From positions 1 through 64,000 of the forward strand of contig SPDP01000007.1 in assembly GCA_009360345.1 (NCBI GenBank): DNA of 64,000 nt, written 5' to 3'. A program made the translations under genes and the position numbers. Under the pieces are notes generated by a model. The model did not search any database and was not told the DNA's origin. It saw nothing but the letters and a program-made list of their open reading frames with translations. Every line of letters begins with the position of its first letter. Within the stretch, counting starts at the first letter, position 1. This DNA is from Alcaligenaceae bacterium SAGV5 (GTDB taxonomy: Bacteria > Pseudomonadota > Gammaproteobacteria > Burkholderiales > Burkholderiaceae_B). Shown piece by piece: positions 43,794 to 51,245 of this stretch.

Positions 43794-44615
43794 ATGCCGT
43801 ATGCCAAGACCCGCTCGGGCTCCCTGCACTACGAGGTCATCGATCACGTGGCGCCCTGGCATGCGCCGGGCGGGACCGTGCTGTTCCATCACGGCATCGG
43901 AGCCGCGCCCGGCATCTGGCTCAAGTGGCTGCCGAACCTGGTCGACCGCTACCGGATCGTCCTGTTCGACATGCGCGGCTATGACCGCTCCGAGGCCGCG
44001 GCCGAAGGCGCGGACTGGAGCATGGCGCTGCTGACGGACGATGTCTTCGCCGTCGCGGACGCAGCTGGCCTGGACACGTTCCACCTGGTCGGAGAATCCA
44101 TAGGCGGGACCGTCGCGCTGGCCTGCGCCTTGCGGCACCCCCACCGCCTCGCGTCCCTGACGATCAGCAACGGCGCGCATGTCGGCACCAACATCCAGCA
44201 CGTCGAGAACTGGGCATCGTGCATCGCCACGCAAGGCATCAAGGGATGGTCGGATCAATTCCTGCGCGACCGCTTCCACGACGATGCGCTGCCGCCGCGG
44301 GAACTGGACTGGTATGCGCAAGCCCAGGAACGCTGGCGCGGCGACGTCGTCCTGTCGGCGCTATCGGTCCTGATCGGCACCGACCTTTCCGCTCGCCTGC
44401 CGGACATCGCCATCCCCACGCTCCTGATGCATCCCGACTCCAGCCCGTTCATTCCCGCATCGGTCACGGCCGACCTGCACGCACGCCTGCCCGATTCGAC
44501 GCTGAACGTCTGGGGTCCGGCCCGCCACGGCCTGCCCTTCTCGCATGCGGCGGCGTGCTCGGCGCGGCTGCGCGCCTTCCTCGATGGGCTGCGCGCCCCG
44601 GACCGGGCCGCATGA
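43794..44615 (+). CDS. Alpha/beta-fold hydrolase (3-oxoadipate enol-lactonase-like)
   Basis: 273-residue serine hydrolase with an oxyanion segment LFHHGIGAAPGIW, nucleophile elbow VGESIGGTVAL and a histidine region in GPARHGLPFSH. These resemble PcaD-type enol-lactonases and carboxylesterases. A GGAGA ribosome site precedes ATG 43794. Its stop overlaps the start of the second amidohydrolase-like gene by four bases, so it works in the same pathway. Confidence 0.88.
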   Translation: MPYAKTRSGSLHYEVIDHVAPWHAPGGTVLFHHGIGAAPGIWLKWLPNLVDRYRIVLFDMRGYDRSEAAAEGADWSMALLTDDVFAVADAAGLDTFHLVGESIGGTVALACALRHPHRLASLTISNGAHVGTNIQHVENWASCIATQGIKGWSDQFLRDRFHDDALPPRELDWYAQAQERWRGDVVLSALSVLIGTDLSARLPDIAIPTLLMHPDSSPFIPASVTADLHARLPDSTLNVWGPARHGLPFSHAAACSARLRAFLDGLRAPDRAA

Positions 44616-45466
44616 AACTCATCGACTTCCGCGTGCGCCCGCCCGTGGCGGGCTTCGAGCACGCCAGCATGTATGCTCGGCCCGAGCGAACCGAGGCCAT
44701 GGGCGCGGTCTTCGGCTTTCCCGGCGCCATGCCTCCCAGCCTGCGCACGCGCTCGCCCCGGGACTTCCAGGCCGAGCGGCGCGCGGCCGGCATCGGCCTG
44801 TGCGTGCTGCCCGGACGCGTCGGCGCCCCCGGCGTCGGGCCGGCCGACAACGCCCTGCTGGTCGACTATGCCGCCAGCGAGGATGGCCTGTGCGCCTTTC
44901 CCGCGGTCGACCCCCTCGCCCCCGGCTGGGAAAACGCCATCGACGCCCTGCACCGGCGCAGCCCGGCGGCCGTTCGCGGCCTCGTGCTCGAACCGGGACT
45001 GCTGGCCTCGCCCCTCTATCCCGACGACGAACGCTGCGAGCCCGTCTACGCCTATTGCGCCGCGCGCGGCTGGCCGCTGATCCTGTCCGCGGGCGGCAAT
45101 ATCGGTCCCGACTGCGGCTTCAGCCTTCCCGTCCACGTGGACCGCGTCGCCCGCGATTTCCCGGAACTCCCCATCGTCGTCGCCCATGGCGGCTGGCCCT
45201 GGATCACCGCCATCAACCACGTCGCCTTCCGCCGCGGCAACGTCTACATCTCGCCCGACATGTACGCCCTCATGCCCGGCAACGAAGCATTCCTGGTGGC
45301 CATGAATTCGTATCTGTCGGAACGCTACCTCTACGCCTCCTCCTACCCGTTCGTCCCGCTGACGGCCTATCGCGATGCCTTCCTGAGCAAGATCGCCAGC
45401 GACACGGTGGCCGAACGGGTGCTGTTCCTCAACGCCGCCAACCTGCTTGGCCTGGAGGCGCCATGA
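44612..45466 (+). CDS. Amidohydrolase-superfamily protein lacking canonical metal motif (paralogue 2)
   Basis: 284-residue TIM-barrel protein paralogous to the product of the gene at 42917: LIDFRVRPPVAGF at the N terminus, GLVLEPGLLASPLYPDDERC in the middle, VAHGGWPW and YASSYPFVPL near the C terminus. The usual H-x-H and the catalytic aspartate are again absent. It overlaps both neighbours by four bases (alpha/beta hydrolase and aldehyde dehydrogenase), indicating tight translational coupling. Confidence 0.8.
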   Translation: MKLIDFRVRPPVAGFEHASMYARPERTEAMGAVFGFPGAMPPSLRTRSPRDFQAERRAAGIGLCVLPGRVGAPGVGPADNALLVDYAASEDGLCAFPAVDPLAPGWENAIDALHRRSPAAVRGLVLEPGLLASPLYPDDERCEPVYAYCAARGWPLILSAGGNIGPDCGFSLPVHVDRVARDFPELPIVVAHGGWPWITAINHVAFRRGNVYISPDMYALMPGNEAFLVAMNSYLSERYLYASSYPFVPLTAYRDAFLSKIASDTVAERVLFLNAANLLGLEAP

Positions 45467-46899
45467 TCAGGACCGAACAGCCCTTCATCGACGGACAAGA
45501 CCGCGCACCGGCCAACGGCCAATGGCTGGACATCGCCAGCCCGCTCACCGGCGCCGGCATCGCCCGCGTCGGCCGCGGCCAGCATGCCGACATCGACCTG
45601 GCCGTCGCGGCCGCCGGCAAGGCCCGGGCGGACTGGCGCGGGCGGCGCCCCATGGAGCGCGGCCGCGTCCTGGCGGCCCTCTGCGCCTGGATACGGACCC
45701 ATGCCCCGGAACTGGCGGAACTGGAACGCGAAGAAACCGGCAAGCCCGCCAGGCAGGCCCAGGCCGACGTCGAGACCGCGGCCCAATACTTCGAACTCTA
45801 CGGCGGACTGATCCCCGGTTTTCATGGCGACCTCATCGACCTGGGCGACCACCACCACGCCTATACCCGGCGCGAGCCCTACGGCGTCGTCGCCGTCATC
45901 CTGCCCTGGAACGCCCCCATCAACCAGGCGGCCCGCGCCATCGCGCCAGCGCTCGCGGCCGGCAACACGGTCGTCGCCAAACCCTCCGAATTCACATCCG
46001 CGACCACGCTCAGGCTGGCGCGGGCCGCCGTGGAACACGCCGGCCTGCCCGCCGGCGCCTTCAACGTCGTCACCGGGCTGGGCAACGAAGCCGGCGCGGC
46101 GCTGGTCGGCCATCCCGACGTGCGCAAGATCGCCTTCACCGGCTCCGTGCGCGCCGGCCGGGAGATCGCCCGCACCGCCGCCGACCGCCTCGTGCCCGCC
46201 ACCTTCGAACTGGGCGGCAAATCGCCCGACATCGTGTTCGCCGACGCCGACCTCGACGCCGCCGCCAGCGGCGTCGTCAAGGGCTACTCGCTGAACGCCG
46301 GACAACTCTGCACCGCGGGCACCCGCATTCTCGTCGACCGCGCCATCCACGACGACTTCGTGCAACGCCTCGTCGCGGCCACGCGCGCCCTGTCGATCGG
46401 CGGTGACCCCGGCGACGCCGTCGGCCCGCTCACGACGCCCGCGCAACTGGAGAAGGTCCAGGCGTACTTCGAGATCGCGCGCCAGGAAGGCCTGACCGCC
46501 GCCTGCGGTGGCGGCCGGGTCTCCCACGCCGACTGGCCCGAGGGCCGCTTCGTCGAACCCACGGTGTACGTCGGCGCGACCAACGACATGCGCACCGCGC
46601 GCGAAGAAATATTCGGGCCAGTGGCGTGCGTCATTCCTTTCGATGACGAAGACCAGGCCGTGGACATCGCCAACGACTCCCCCTATGGACTGGCCGCCGG
46701 CATCTGGACCCGCGACCTCGCGCGCGCGCACCGCGTCGCGGCACGCCTGGAAGCCGGACAGGTCTACGTCAACGACTACATGGCCGGCGGGGTCGAGACG
46801 CCGCTGGGGGGATACAAGCTAAGCGGGTATGGGCGAGAGAAGGGGCTGGAAGCCCTGCATCACTATTCACAGGTGAAGTGCGTGATCGCGCGGTTGTAG
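45463..46899 (+). CDS. NAD(P)+-dependent aldehyde dehydrogenase
   Basis: 478-residue ALDH with cofactor segment VILPWNAPINQAARA, general base in TFELGGKSPDIVF, catalytic cysteine C283 in NAGQLCTAGTR and EEIFGPVACVIPF. It closes the four-gene operon (amidohydrolase-like, alpha/beta hydrolase, amidohydrolase-like, ALDH) and presumably oxidises the aldehyde released by the upstream enzymes. The convergent LysR gene begins its 3' end 24 bases away. Confidence 0.93.
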   Translation: MIRTEQPFIDGQDRAPANGQWLDIASPLTGAGIARVGRGQHADIDLAVAAAGKARADWRGRRPMERGRVLAALCAWIRTHAPELAELEREETGKPARQAQADVETAAQYFELYGGLIPGFHGDLIDLGDHHHAYTRREPYGVVAVILPWNAPINQAARAIAPALAAGNTVVAKPSEFTSATTLRLARAAVEHAGLPAGAFNVVTGLGNEAGAALVGHPDVRKIAFTGSVRAGREIARTAADRLVPATFELGGKSPDIVFADADLDAAASGVVKGYSLNAGQLCTAGTRILVDRAIHDDFVQRLVAATRALSIGGDPGDAVGPLTTPAQLEKVQAYFEIARQEGLTAACGGGRVSHADWPEGRFVEPTVYVGATNDMRTAREEIFGPVACVIPFDDEDQAVDIANDSPYGLAAGIWTRDLARAHRVAARLEAGQVYVNDYMAGGVETPLGGYKLSGYGREKGLEALHHYSQVKCVIARL

Positions 46900-46922
46900 G
46901 AGGCGCCCGGCCCGCCACGAAC

Positions 46923-47879
46923 TCAGGCCGGATCGCCGGGCCCGTCCAGCGGGGCATACGCGGCGGCGGCACGCCGCGCCGCCTCGCCGATCACCCCCCG
47001 GAACCATGCGTGGAACGCGCTGCGCTGGGTACGTTCGTGCCAGTACAAGGCATTGCTGACACGCGGCAGGCGGCCCGGGAAGTCGACCATCCGCACCGGA
47101 AAAACCTCCTGTATCTTCAGCGCCATGCGCCGCGGCACCGTGGCGACGGCATCGGACACCATCAGCGTGCCAAGCAGCGCCATCAGCCCCTGGGCGTGGA
47201 TGCAGACCGCCAGGCTTTGCCCATGCTGCCGGATGAACTCGTCGATCACCCGCCCCGAGGTGGTACGGCCGCTTCCCAGCAGACGCACGTGAGGCAAGGC
47301 CACGTAGGCCGCCAGCGTCAGCGGCGCGGCCAACGCCCGGTTGCCGGGCCCGCCCATGACCACCACATCGTCCTCGAACAAAGGCATGGCCCGCACCGAA
47401 GGCAGGGGATCGCGCACCCAGCCCAGCCGGAAATCCACGTCGCCCGCGGCCAGCAGCGCATCGATACGCCGCTGGTCGGGCGACCGTATGCTCAACGCGA
47501 CGCGAGGAGCATCACGCCGCAGCACCATGGCGATGGCGGGCAGGAGCAGCTGCTCCAGGTACTCCGGGGCGGTCAGCACGACTTCGCGCCGCTCTCGCGA
47601 AGGATCGAAATCCTGCTGCGACGCCTGGATCAGCGCGACCTCCCCCAGGAAACGCTTGATCTCCCGCTCCAGCGCCAACGCCTTTTCCGTCGGCTGCATG
47701 CCTTGCGTGCTACGCACCAGCAGCGGATCGCCGAAGGTCTTGCGCAACCTGTTCAGCGCCTGCGTGATGGCCGGCTGCGAAACGCCCACCACCCGCGACG
47801 TGGCCGTCACTCCGCGCTCGGCCATCAACGTCAGGAAAATCTGCAAGGTGCGGAAGTCGACATTGGCCAACGGATGCAT
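46923..47879 (-). CDS. LysR-family transcriptional regulator
   Basis: 318-residue LysR regulator. The HTH is LQIFLTLMAERGVTATSRVV followed by SQPAITQALNRLRKTFG; the effector domain (VVLTAPEYLEQLLLPAIAMV) resembles the NodD/NahR/PcpR-like subgroup. It is divergent from the Bug/cupin genes at 48.0-49.6 kb, the usual arrangement for a LysR activator and its target operon. ATG 47879 is chosen from the family N terminus; the frame is open further upstream. Confidence 0.92.
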   Translation of the reverse strand: MHPLANVDFRTLQIFLTLMAERGVTATSRVVGVSQPAITQALNRLRKTFGDPLLVRSTQGMQPTEKALALEREIKRFLGEVALIQASQQDFDPSRERREVVLTAPEYLEQLLLPAIAMVLRRDAPRVALSIRSPDQRRIDALLAAGDVDFRLGWVRDPLPSVRAMPLFEDDVVVMGGPGNRALAAPLTLAAYVALPHVRLLGSGRTTSGRVIDEFIRQHGQSLAVCIHAQGLMALLGTLMVSDAVATVPRRMALKIQEVFPVRMVDFPGRLPRVSNALYWHERTQRSAFHAWFRGVIGEAARRAAAAYAPLDGPGDPA

Positions 47880-48019
47880 ACGGATTCCCCCAGGAATTGG
47901 CGCCCTGCCGGGCTCACATCCCATTAGGCGCTGCTTATTTTCTTCATAAGCGCCGCCCCGCCGACACCCCGTCCGACGGCGCGTAGCATGCCTGCCAAAC
48001 ACAAGCACCGGAGACAGCG

Positions 48020-48991
48020 ATGAAACCGATATGGGTTCTGGGCGCCCTGCTGGCGGCCTGTTCCACGCCCGCGGCCGCCAGCGACGCCAGGAGCTATCCA
48101 ACCAAGCCCGTCAAGCTGGTCCTGCCCTTCCCCACCGGCGCCACCTTCGTCGTCGGCCAGATGCTGGCCGAGCGGTTGACGCAGGAGCTGGGCCAGCCGG
48201 TCGTGGTGGAAAACAAGTCCGGCGCCGGCGGACGCATCGCCATGGAACACGTCGCCAAGGCCCCGCCCGACGGTTATACCCTGCTGCTGACCTCGCCCAC
48301 ACTGACGATTACCCCCGCCATCAACCAGAACCTGCGCTTCGACCCCTTGGCCGACCTGGCGCCCGTGGCCATGGTCGCCGAAGTGCCCAACGTATTCGTG
48401 GTCAATCCGCAGAAGTTCGGCCAGGACGATTTCTCCGCGCTGCGCGCACGCCTCACCGCCAACCCGGGCCGCTTCAGCTACGGCTCGGGCGGCGCCGGTT
48501 CGTCGAACCACCTGGCATTCGAGAAATTCAAGGCCTTGACCGGCACCGACATCCTGCACGTCCCCTACCAGGGCGCCTCGCAGGCCGTGACCTCGGCGGT
48601 GGGCGGACAGATCGACATGGTCATCAACGGCCTGCCCAGCTCCGTACCGCTGATCAAGGGCCAGCAACTCAGAGCGATGTTCGTGCTGACCCGGGAACGC
48701 CAGCCCCTCCTGCCCGACATCCCGTCGGCGGTCGAAGTCGGATTGCCCGACATGGTCGTGACCACCTGGTACGGCGTCCTCGCGCCGCGAAGCACACCAT
48801 CGCCGATCGTCGACAAGATTTCCGCCGCCATCCAGCGAGGATTCTCGACCGCCGAGGTACGCAAACGGCTCGCGGACAACGGCATCGAGGTCGTGTACGC
48901 CAACCCGCGCGACTTCTCCGCCTTCATCAGGCAGGACTACGCCGCCTGGAAAAAAGTCGTGTCCGACGCAGCCATCAGCGTGCAGAACTGA
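48020..48991 (+). CDS. Bug/TctC-family solute receptor
   Basis: Periplasmic carboxylate receptor, 323 residues, with a signal peptide and a possible lipobox-like LLAACSTPA near residue 14. Family core: PVKLVLPFPTGATFVVGQML, VVVENKSGAGGRIAMEHVAK, SYGSGGAGSSNHLAFEKFK and LLPDIPSAVEVGL. It is divergent from the LysR gene and is followed by a cupin gene after about 30 bases; together with the truncated esterase it forms a small accessory operon. Confidence 0.92.
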   Translation: MKPIWVLGALLAACSTPAAASDARSYPTKPVKLVLPFPTGATFVVGQMLAERLTQELGQPVVVENKSGAGGRIAMEHVAKAPPDGYTLLLTSPTLTITPAINQNLRFDPLADLAPVAMVAEVPNVFVVNPQKFGQDDFSALRARLTANPGRFSYGSGGAGSSNHLAFEKFKALTGTDILHVPYQGASQAVTSAVGGQIDMVINGLPSSVPLIKGQQLRAMFVLTRERQPLLPDIPSAVEVGLPDMVVTTWYGVLAPRSTPSPIVDKISAAIQRGFSTAEVRKRLADNGIEVVYANPRDFSAFIRQDYAAWKKVVSDAAISVQN

Positions 48992-49022
48992 CCCCCTCAC
49001 TCCCCCGCCACCAGGAACCCAC

Positions 49023-49631
49023 ATGCAAACCCTCTGCCCCACCCTGGACGAGATGCAATCCCGCATTGCCCGCTTCGACAAGCTCAAGCCGCGCTCCGCC
49101 CACTGGAACGACAACCTGGGCATCCCCGCGGACGTGCTGCGCATCTTCAACCCCAAGGCCAACTACGTGCTGATGGCGCCCGCCTCCCTGCCCGGACGGC
49201 TTTCCCCCAACCCCGCCATCGTCGATGGCGACAAAGGCGTCATCCGCGTCGGCCTCGCCGTCGCCGCGCCCAACGACGGCCCCGAACTCCACGTCCACTG
49301 GAAGACCCACGAGACCTTCATGGCGCTTTCCGGCCGGTGGCTCATACGCTGGGGCGACGAGGGCCAGGAAAGCGTGGAACTGGATCCCTACGACATGATC
49401 GCCATGCCACCCAAGGTCGCCCGCCAATTCATCAACATCTCCGACCAGGACGCCCATCTGCTCGTGATCATCCAGGGCCAGCTGGAAGACTTCGACGACG
49501 TCGGCCGCCTGCCCGCCGTGCGGCAGAAGATCATCGACCAGTACGGCGCAGATGTGCTGGACAAGATGGAAAACAACGGCTGGGATTTTTCCCTGGTGCC
49601 CAAGAGCATGCGGCAAGAGACCCAGGTATGA
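49023..49631 (+). CDS. Cupin-domain protein of unknown function
   Basis: 202-residue single-cupin protein. The cupin motif is visible as LHVHWKTHETFMALSGRWLI (His-x-His and Glu metal ligands) and later YDMIAMPPKVARQFINIS. A C-terminal helical tail (YGADVLDKMENNGWDFSLV) is unusual for the simplest cupins. The reaction is unknown; the gene is sandwiched between a Bug receptor and a truncated esterase, with whose start it overlaps by four bases. Confidence 0.75.
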   Translation: MQTLCPTLDEMQSRIARFDKLKPRSAHWNDNLGIPADVLRIFNPKANYVLMAPASLPGRLSPNPAIVDGDKGVIRVGLAVAAPNDGPELHVHWKTHETFMALSGRWLIRWGDEGQESVELDPYDMIAMPPKVARQFINISDQDAHLLVIIQGQLEDFDDVGRLPAVRQKIIDQYGADVLDKMENNGWDFSLVPKSMRQETQV

Positions 49632-49861
49632 CGGCGGCACCGCTCCCGCCTCTCGATCCCCTGATCGCCGCCGAGCAAGCCCGCCTCAAGGCCGCGGGGT
49701 GTGCCCAGGCGGATCCCACCGTGCTGCCGCTGGCCGAGGCGCGGGCTCAGCAGGATCGATATTTTGCTGCGATCAATGCGCGGTTGCCGCCCATTGCTAG
49801 CACGCGTGACTTGACTGTTGCAGGTGCGCAGGGCGATATGCGCGCACGCTTGTATCGGCCT
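49628..49861 (+). pseudogene. 5' fragment of an alpha/beta-hydrolase (acetyl-esterase-like) gene
   Basis: ATG 49628 overlaps the cupin stop and reads PLPPLDPLIAAEQARLKAAG and later RARLYRPSTA, the N-terminal pre-region of HSL/acetyl-esterase-like hydrolases that normally leads into the HGGGW oxyanion motif about 20 residues on. At about codon 78 similarity stops abruptly and a MnmC-like sequence in another frame begins. The gene has lost roughly three quarters of its length and all catalytic residues. Confidence 0.65.
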
Positions 49862-49866
49862 TCTAC

Positions 49867-50979
49867 GGCATCGCGGGGGCGGGCGTGGCGCATGCGCTGG
49901 CGTTGCGCGGCTGGCGCGTGTCCGTGTTCGATCCGGCGTGGGGCGCCCGGCCGCCGGAAGCCGGCCACCTGGCCGCCGCGTTGACGCCATTGCTGGCTCG
50001 CGACGACAGCCCGCGCGCGCGCCTGAGCCGCGCCGGGGCCTTGCGCGCGGCGGCGCGCTGGGCGCCCTGGGTGGATGGCGGGATCGTCGACCGCTGCGGC
50101 ACCGTCCAATTGGCCAAGTCCGACGAGAAAGAGGCCGGCATGCGTGCCATGCTGGCGGAGCTGGGGTTTCCGGCAGATTGGGCGTGCCCGGTGACGCGGG
50201 AAGAGGCCAGCGCGCTGGCGGGCTGCCCGACGGCGCGCGGCGGCGTGTATTTCCCCGGCGGGTTACGGGTGCGTCCCCGCCAATTGGGCGCGGCGCTGCT
50301 GTCCCGGCCGGGCATCGCGGTCCGGGCGGCGCGGGTGGCCCGCATCGAGGCGCTGCCGGCGGACGTGCCGTCGGGGCGGCGGTGGCGGGCTATCGATGGC
50401 GATGGCGCCACGCTGGCCGAGGCCGAGATCGTGGTGCTGGCCAATGCCGCCGAGGCGCCGCGGCTGCTCGCCGCCAGCGGCCTGGCGGCGACCGGAGGCG
50501 AACTGCCGGGCTTCTTCGGGCAAAAAGCCATCGCCGGGCAGATCACGCTGCTGCCGGCGCAAGCGGCCGCCTGGCACCCGCCGCATTGCGTGGTGGCGGG
50601 CGACGGCTATGTGTTGCCCGCCGTGGATGGCATGTGCGTGGCCGGCAGCACTTATGTGCATGACGCCCCGCGGGCGGTCGCCACGGCCGAGGGCCACGCG
50701 GTCAACCTCGAGCGGGCCGGCCGGCTCCTGCCGGAGCTGGCCGGCGCCGGCCTGGATCCCAGTGCGTCCATGGGCTGGGCGGGCTGGCGCGCCGTGTTGC
50801 CCGGCCGGCTGCCGGTGATCGGCGAATCGCCTGTCCATGGCGGGCTTTGGGCGGCGTCGGGCTATGCCTCGCGCGGACTCAGCTGGTCGGCCCTGGGGGG
50901 CGACATTCTGGCCGCTTTCCTGGAGGGAGAACCTATGGTGCTGGAAGGGGATTTGCTGCGCATGATCGCCTGGCGCTGA
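49867..50979 (+). pseudogene. mnmC: Truncated MnmC C-terminal FAD-dependent oxidase domain (5' part missing)
   Basis: The frame reads GIAGAGVAHALALRGWRVSVFDPAWGARP and continues to the C terminus with YVLPAVDGMCVAGSTYVHD and MGWAGWRAVLPGRLPVIGES, all typical of the MnmC oxidase domain that removes the carboxymethyl group during mnm5s2U34 tRNA modification. The N-terminal methyltransferase domain and the first glycines of the dinucleotide-binding motif are missing, because the upstream DNA belongs to the esterase fragment. The longest ORF with a start (GTG 49885) gives about 364 residues. Without the first beta strand, FAD binding is doubtful. Confidence 0.75.
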
Positions 50980-51245
50980 TTCCGGTCCGAATCGTGGGAA
51001 AATAGAGGGATTAACAGCAAAAAGACGTCCCTGTGGGCGCGCGGTGCCTGGCCCGTGGGCCTCGGCAGCGCATGGATGAGCGAGAGACGGCTGCTTCCAC
51101 GGTTTATTTGCCTCCCCGAATCCGTCAAAATAGAGGTTTTGGCGAAAAAGTGCGGTCTTTTGCCGCATTTGGGGCGGATAGCGGGGCCTCGCGAGGGTTG
51201 CGTCTTTGCTATTGCCAATCTGTCGAAAGCGATCGAGGGAAACCT

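Noticed and set aside
49862-49984. Continuation of the esterase frame past 49861
   Set aside because: This part is the MnmC DNA read out of frame (arginine-rich, no hydrolase motifs).
51033-51245. N-terminal extension of the GH31 protein to 51033
   Set aside because: The added 71 residues are not family-like, and GTG 51246 has a good ribosome site with a normal N terminus.
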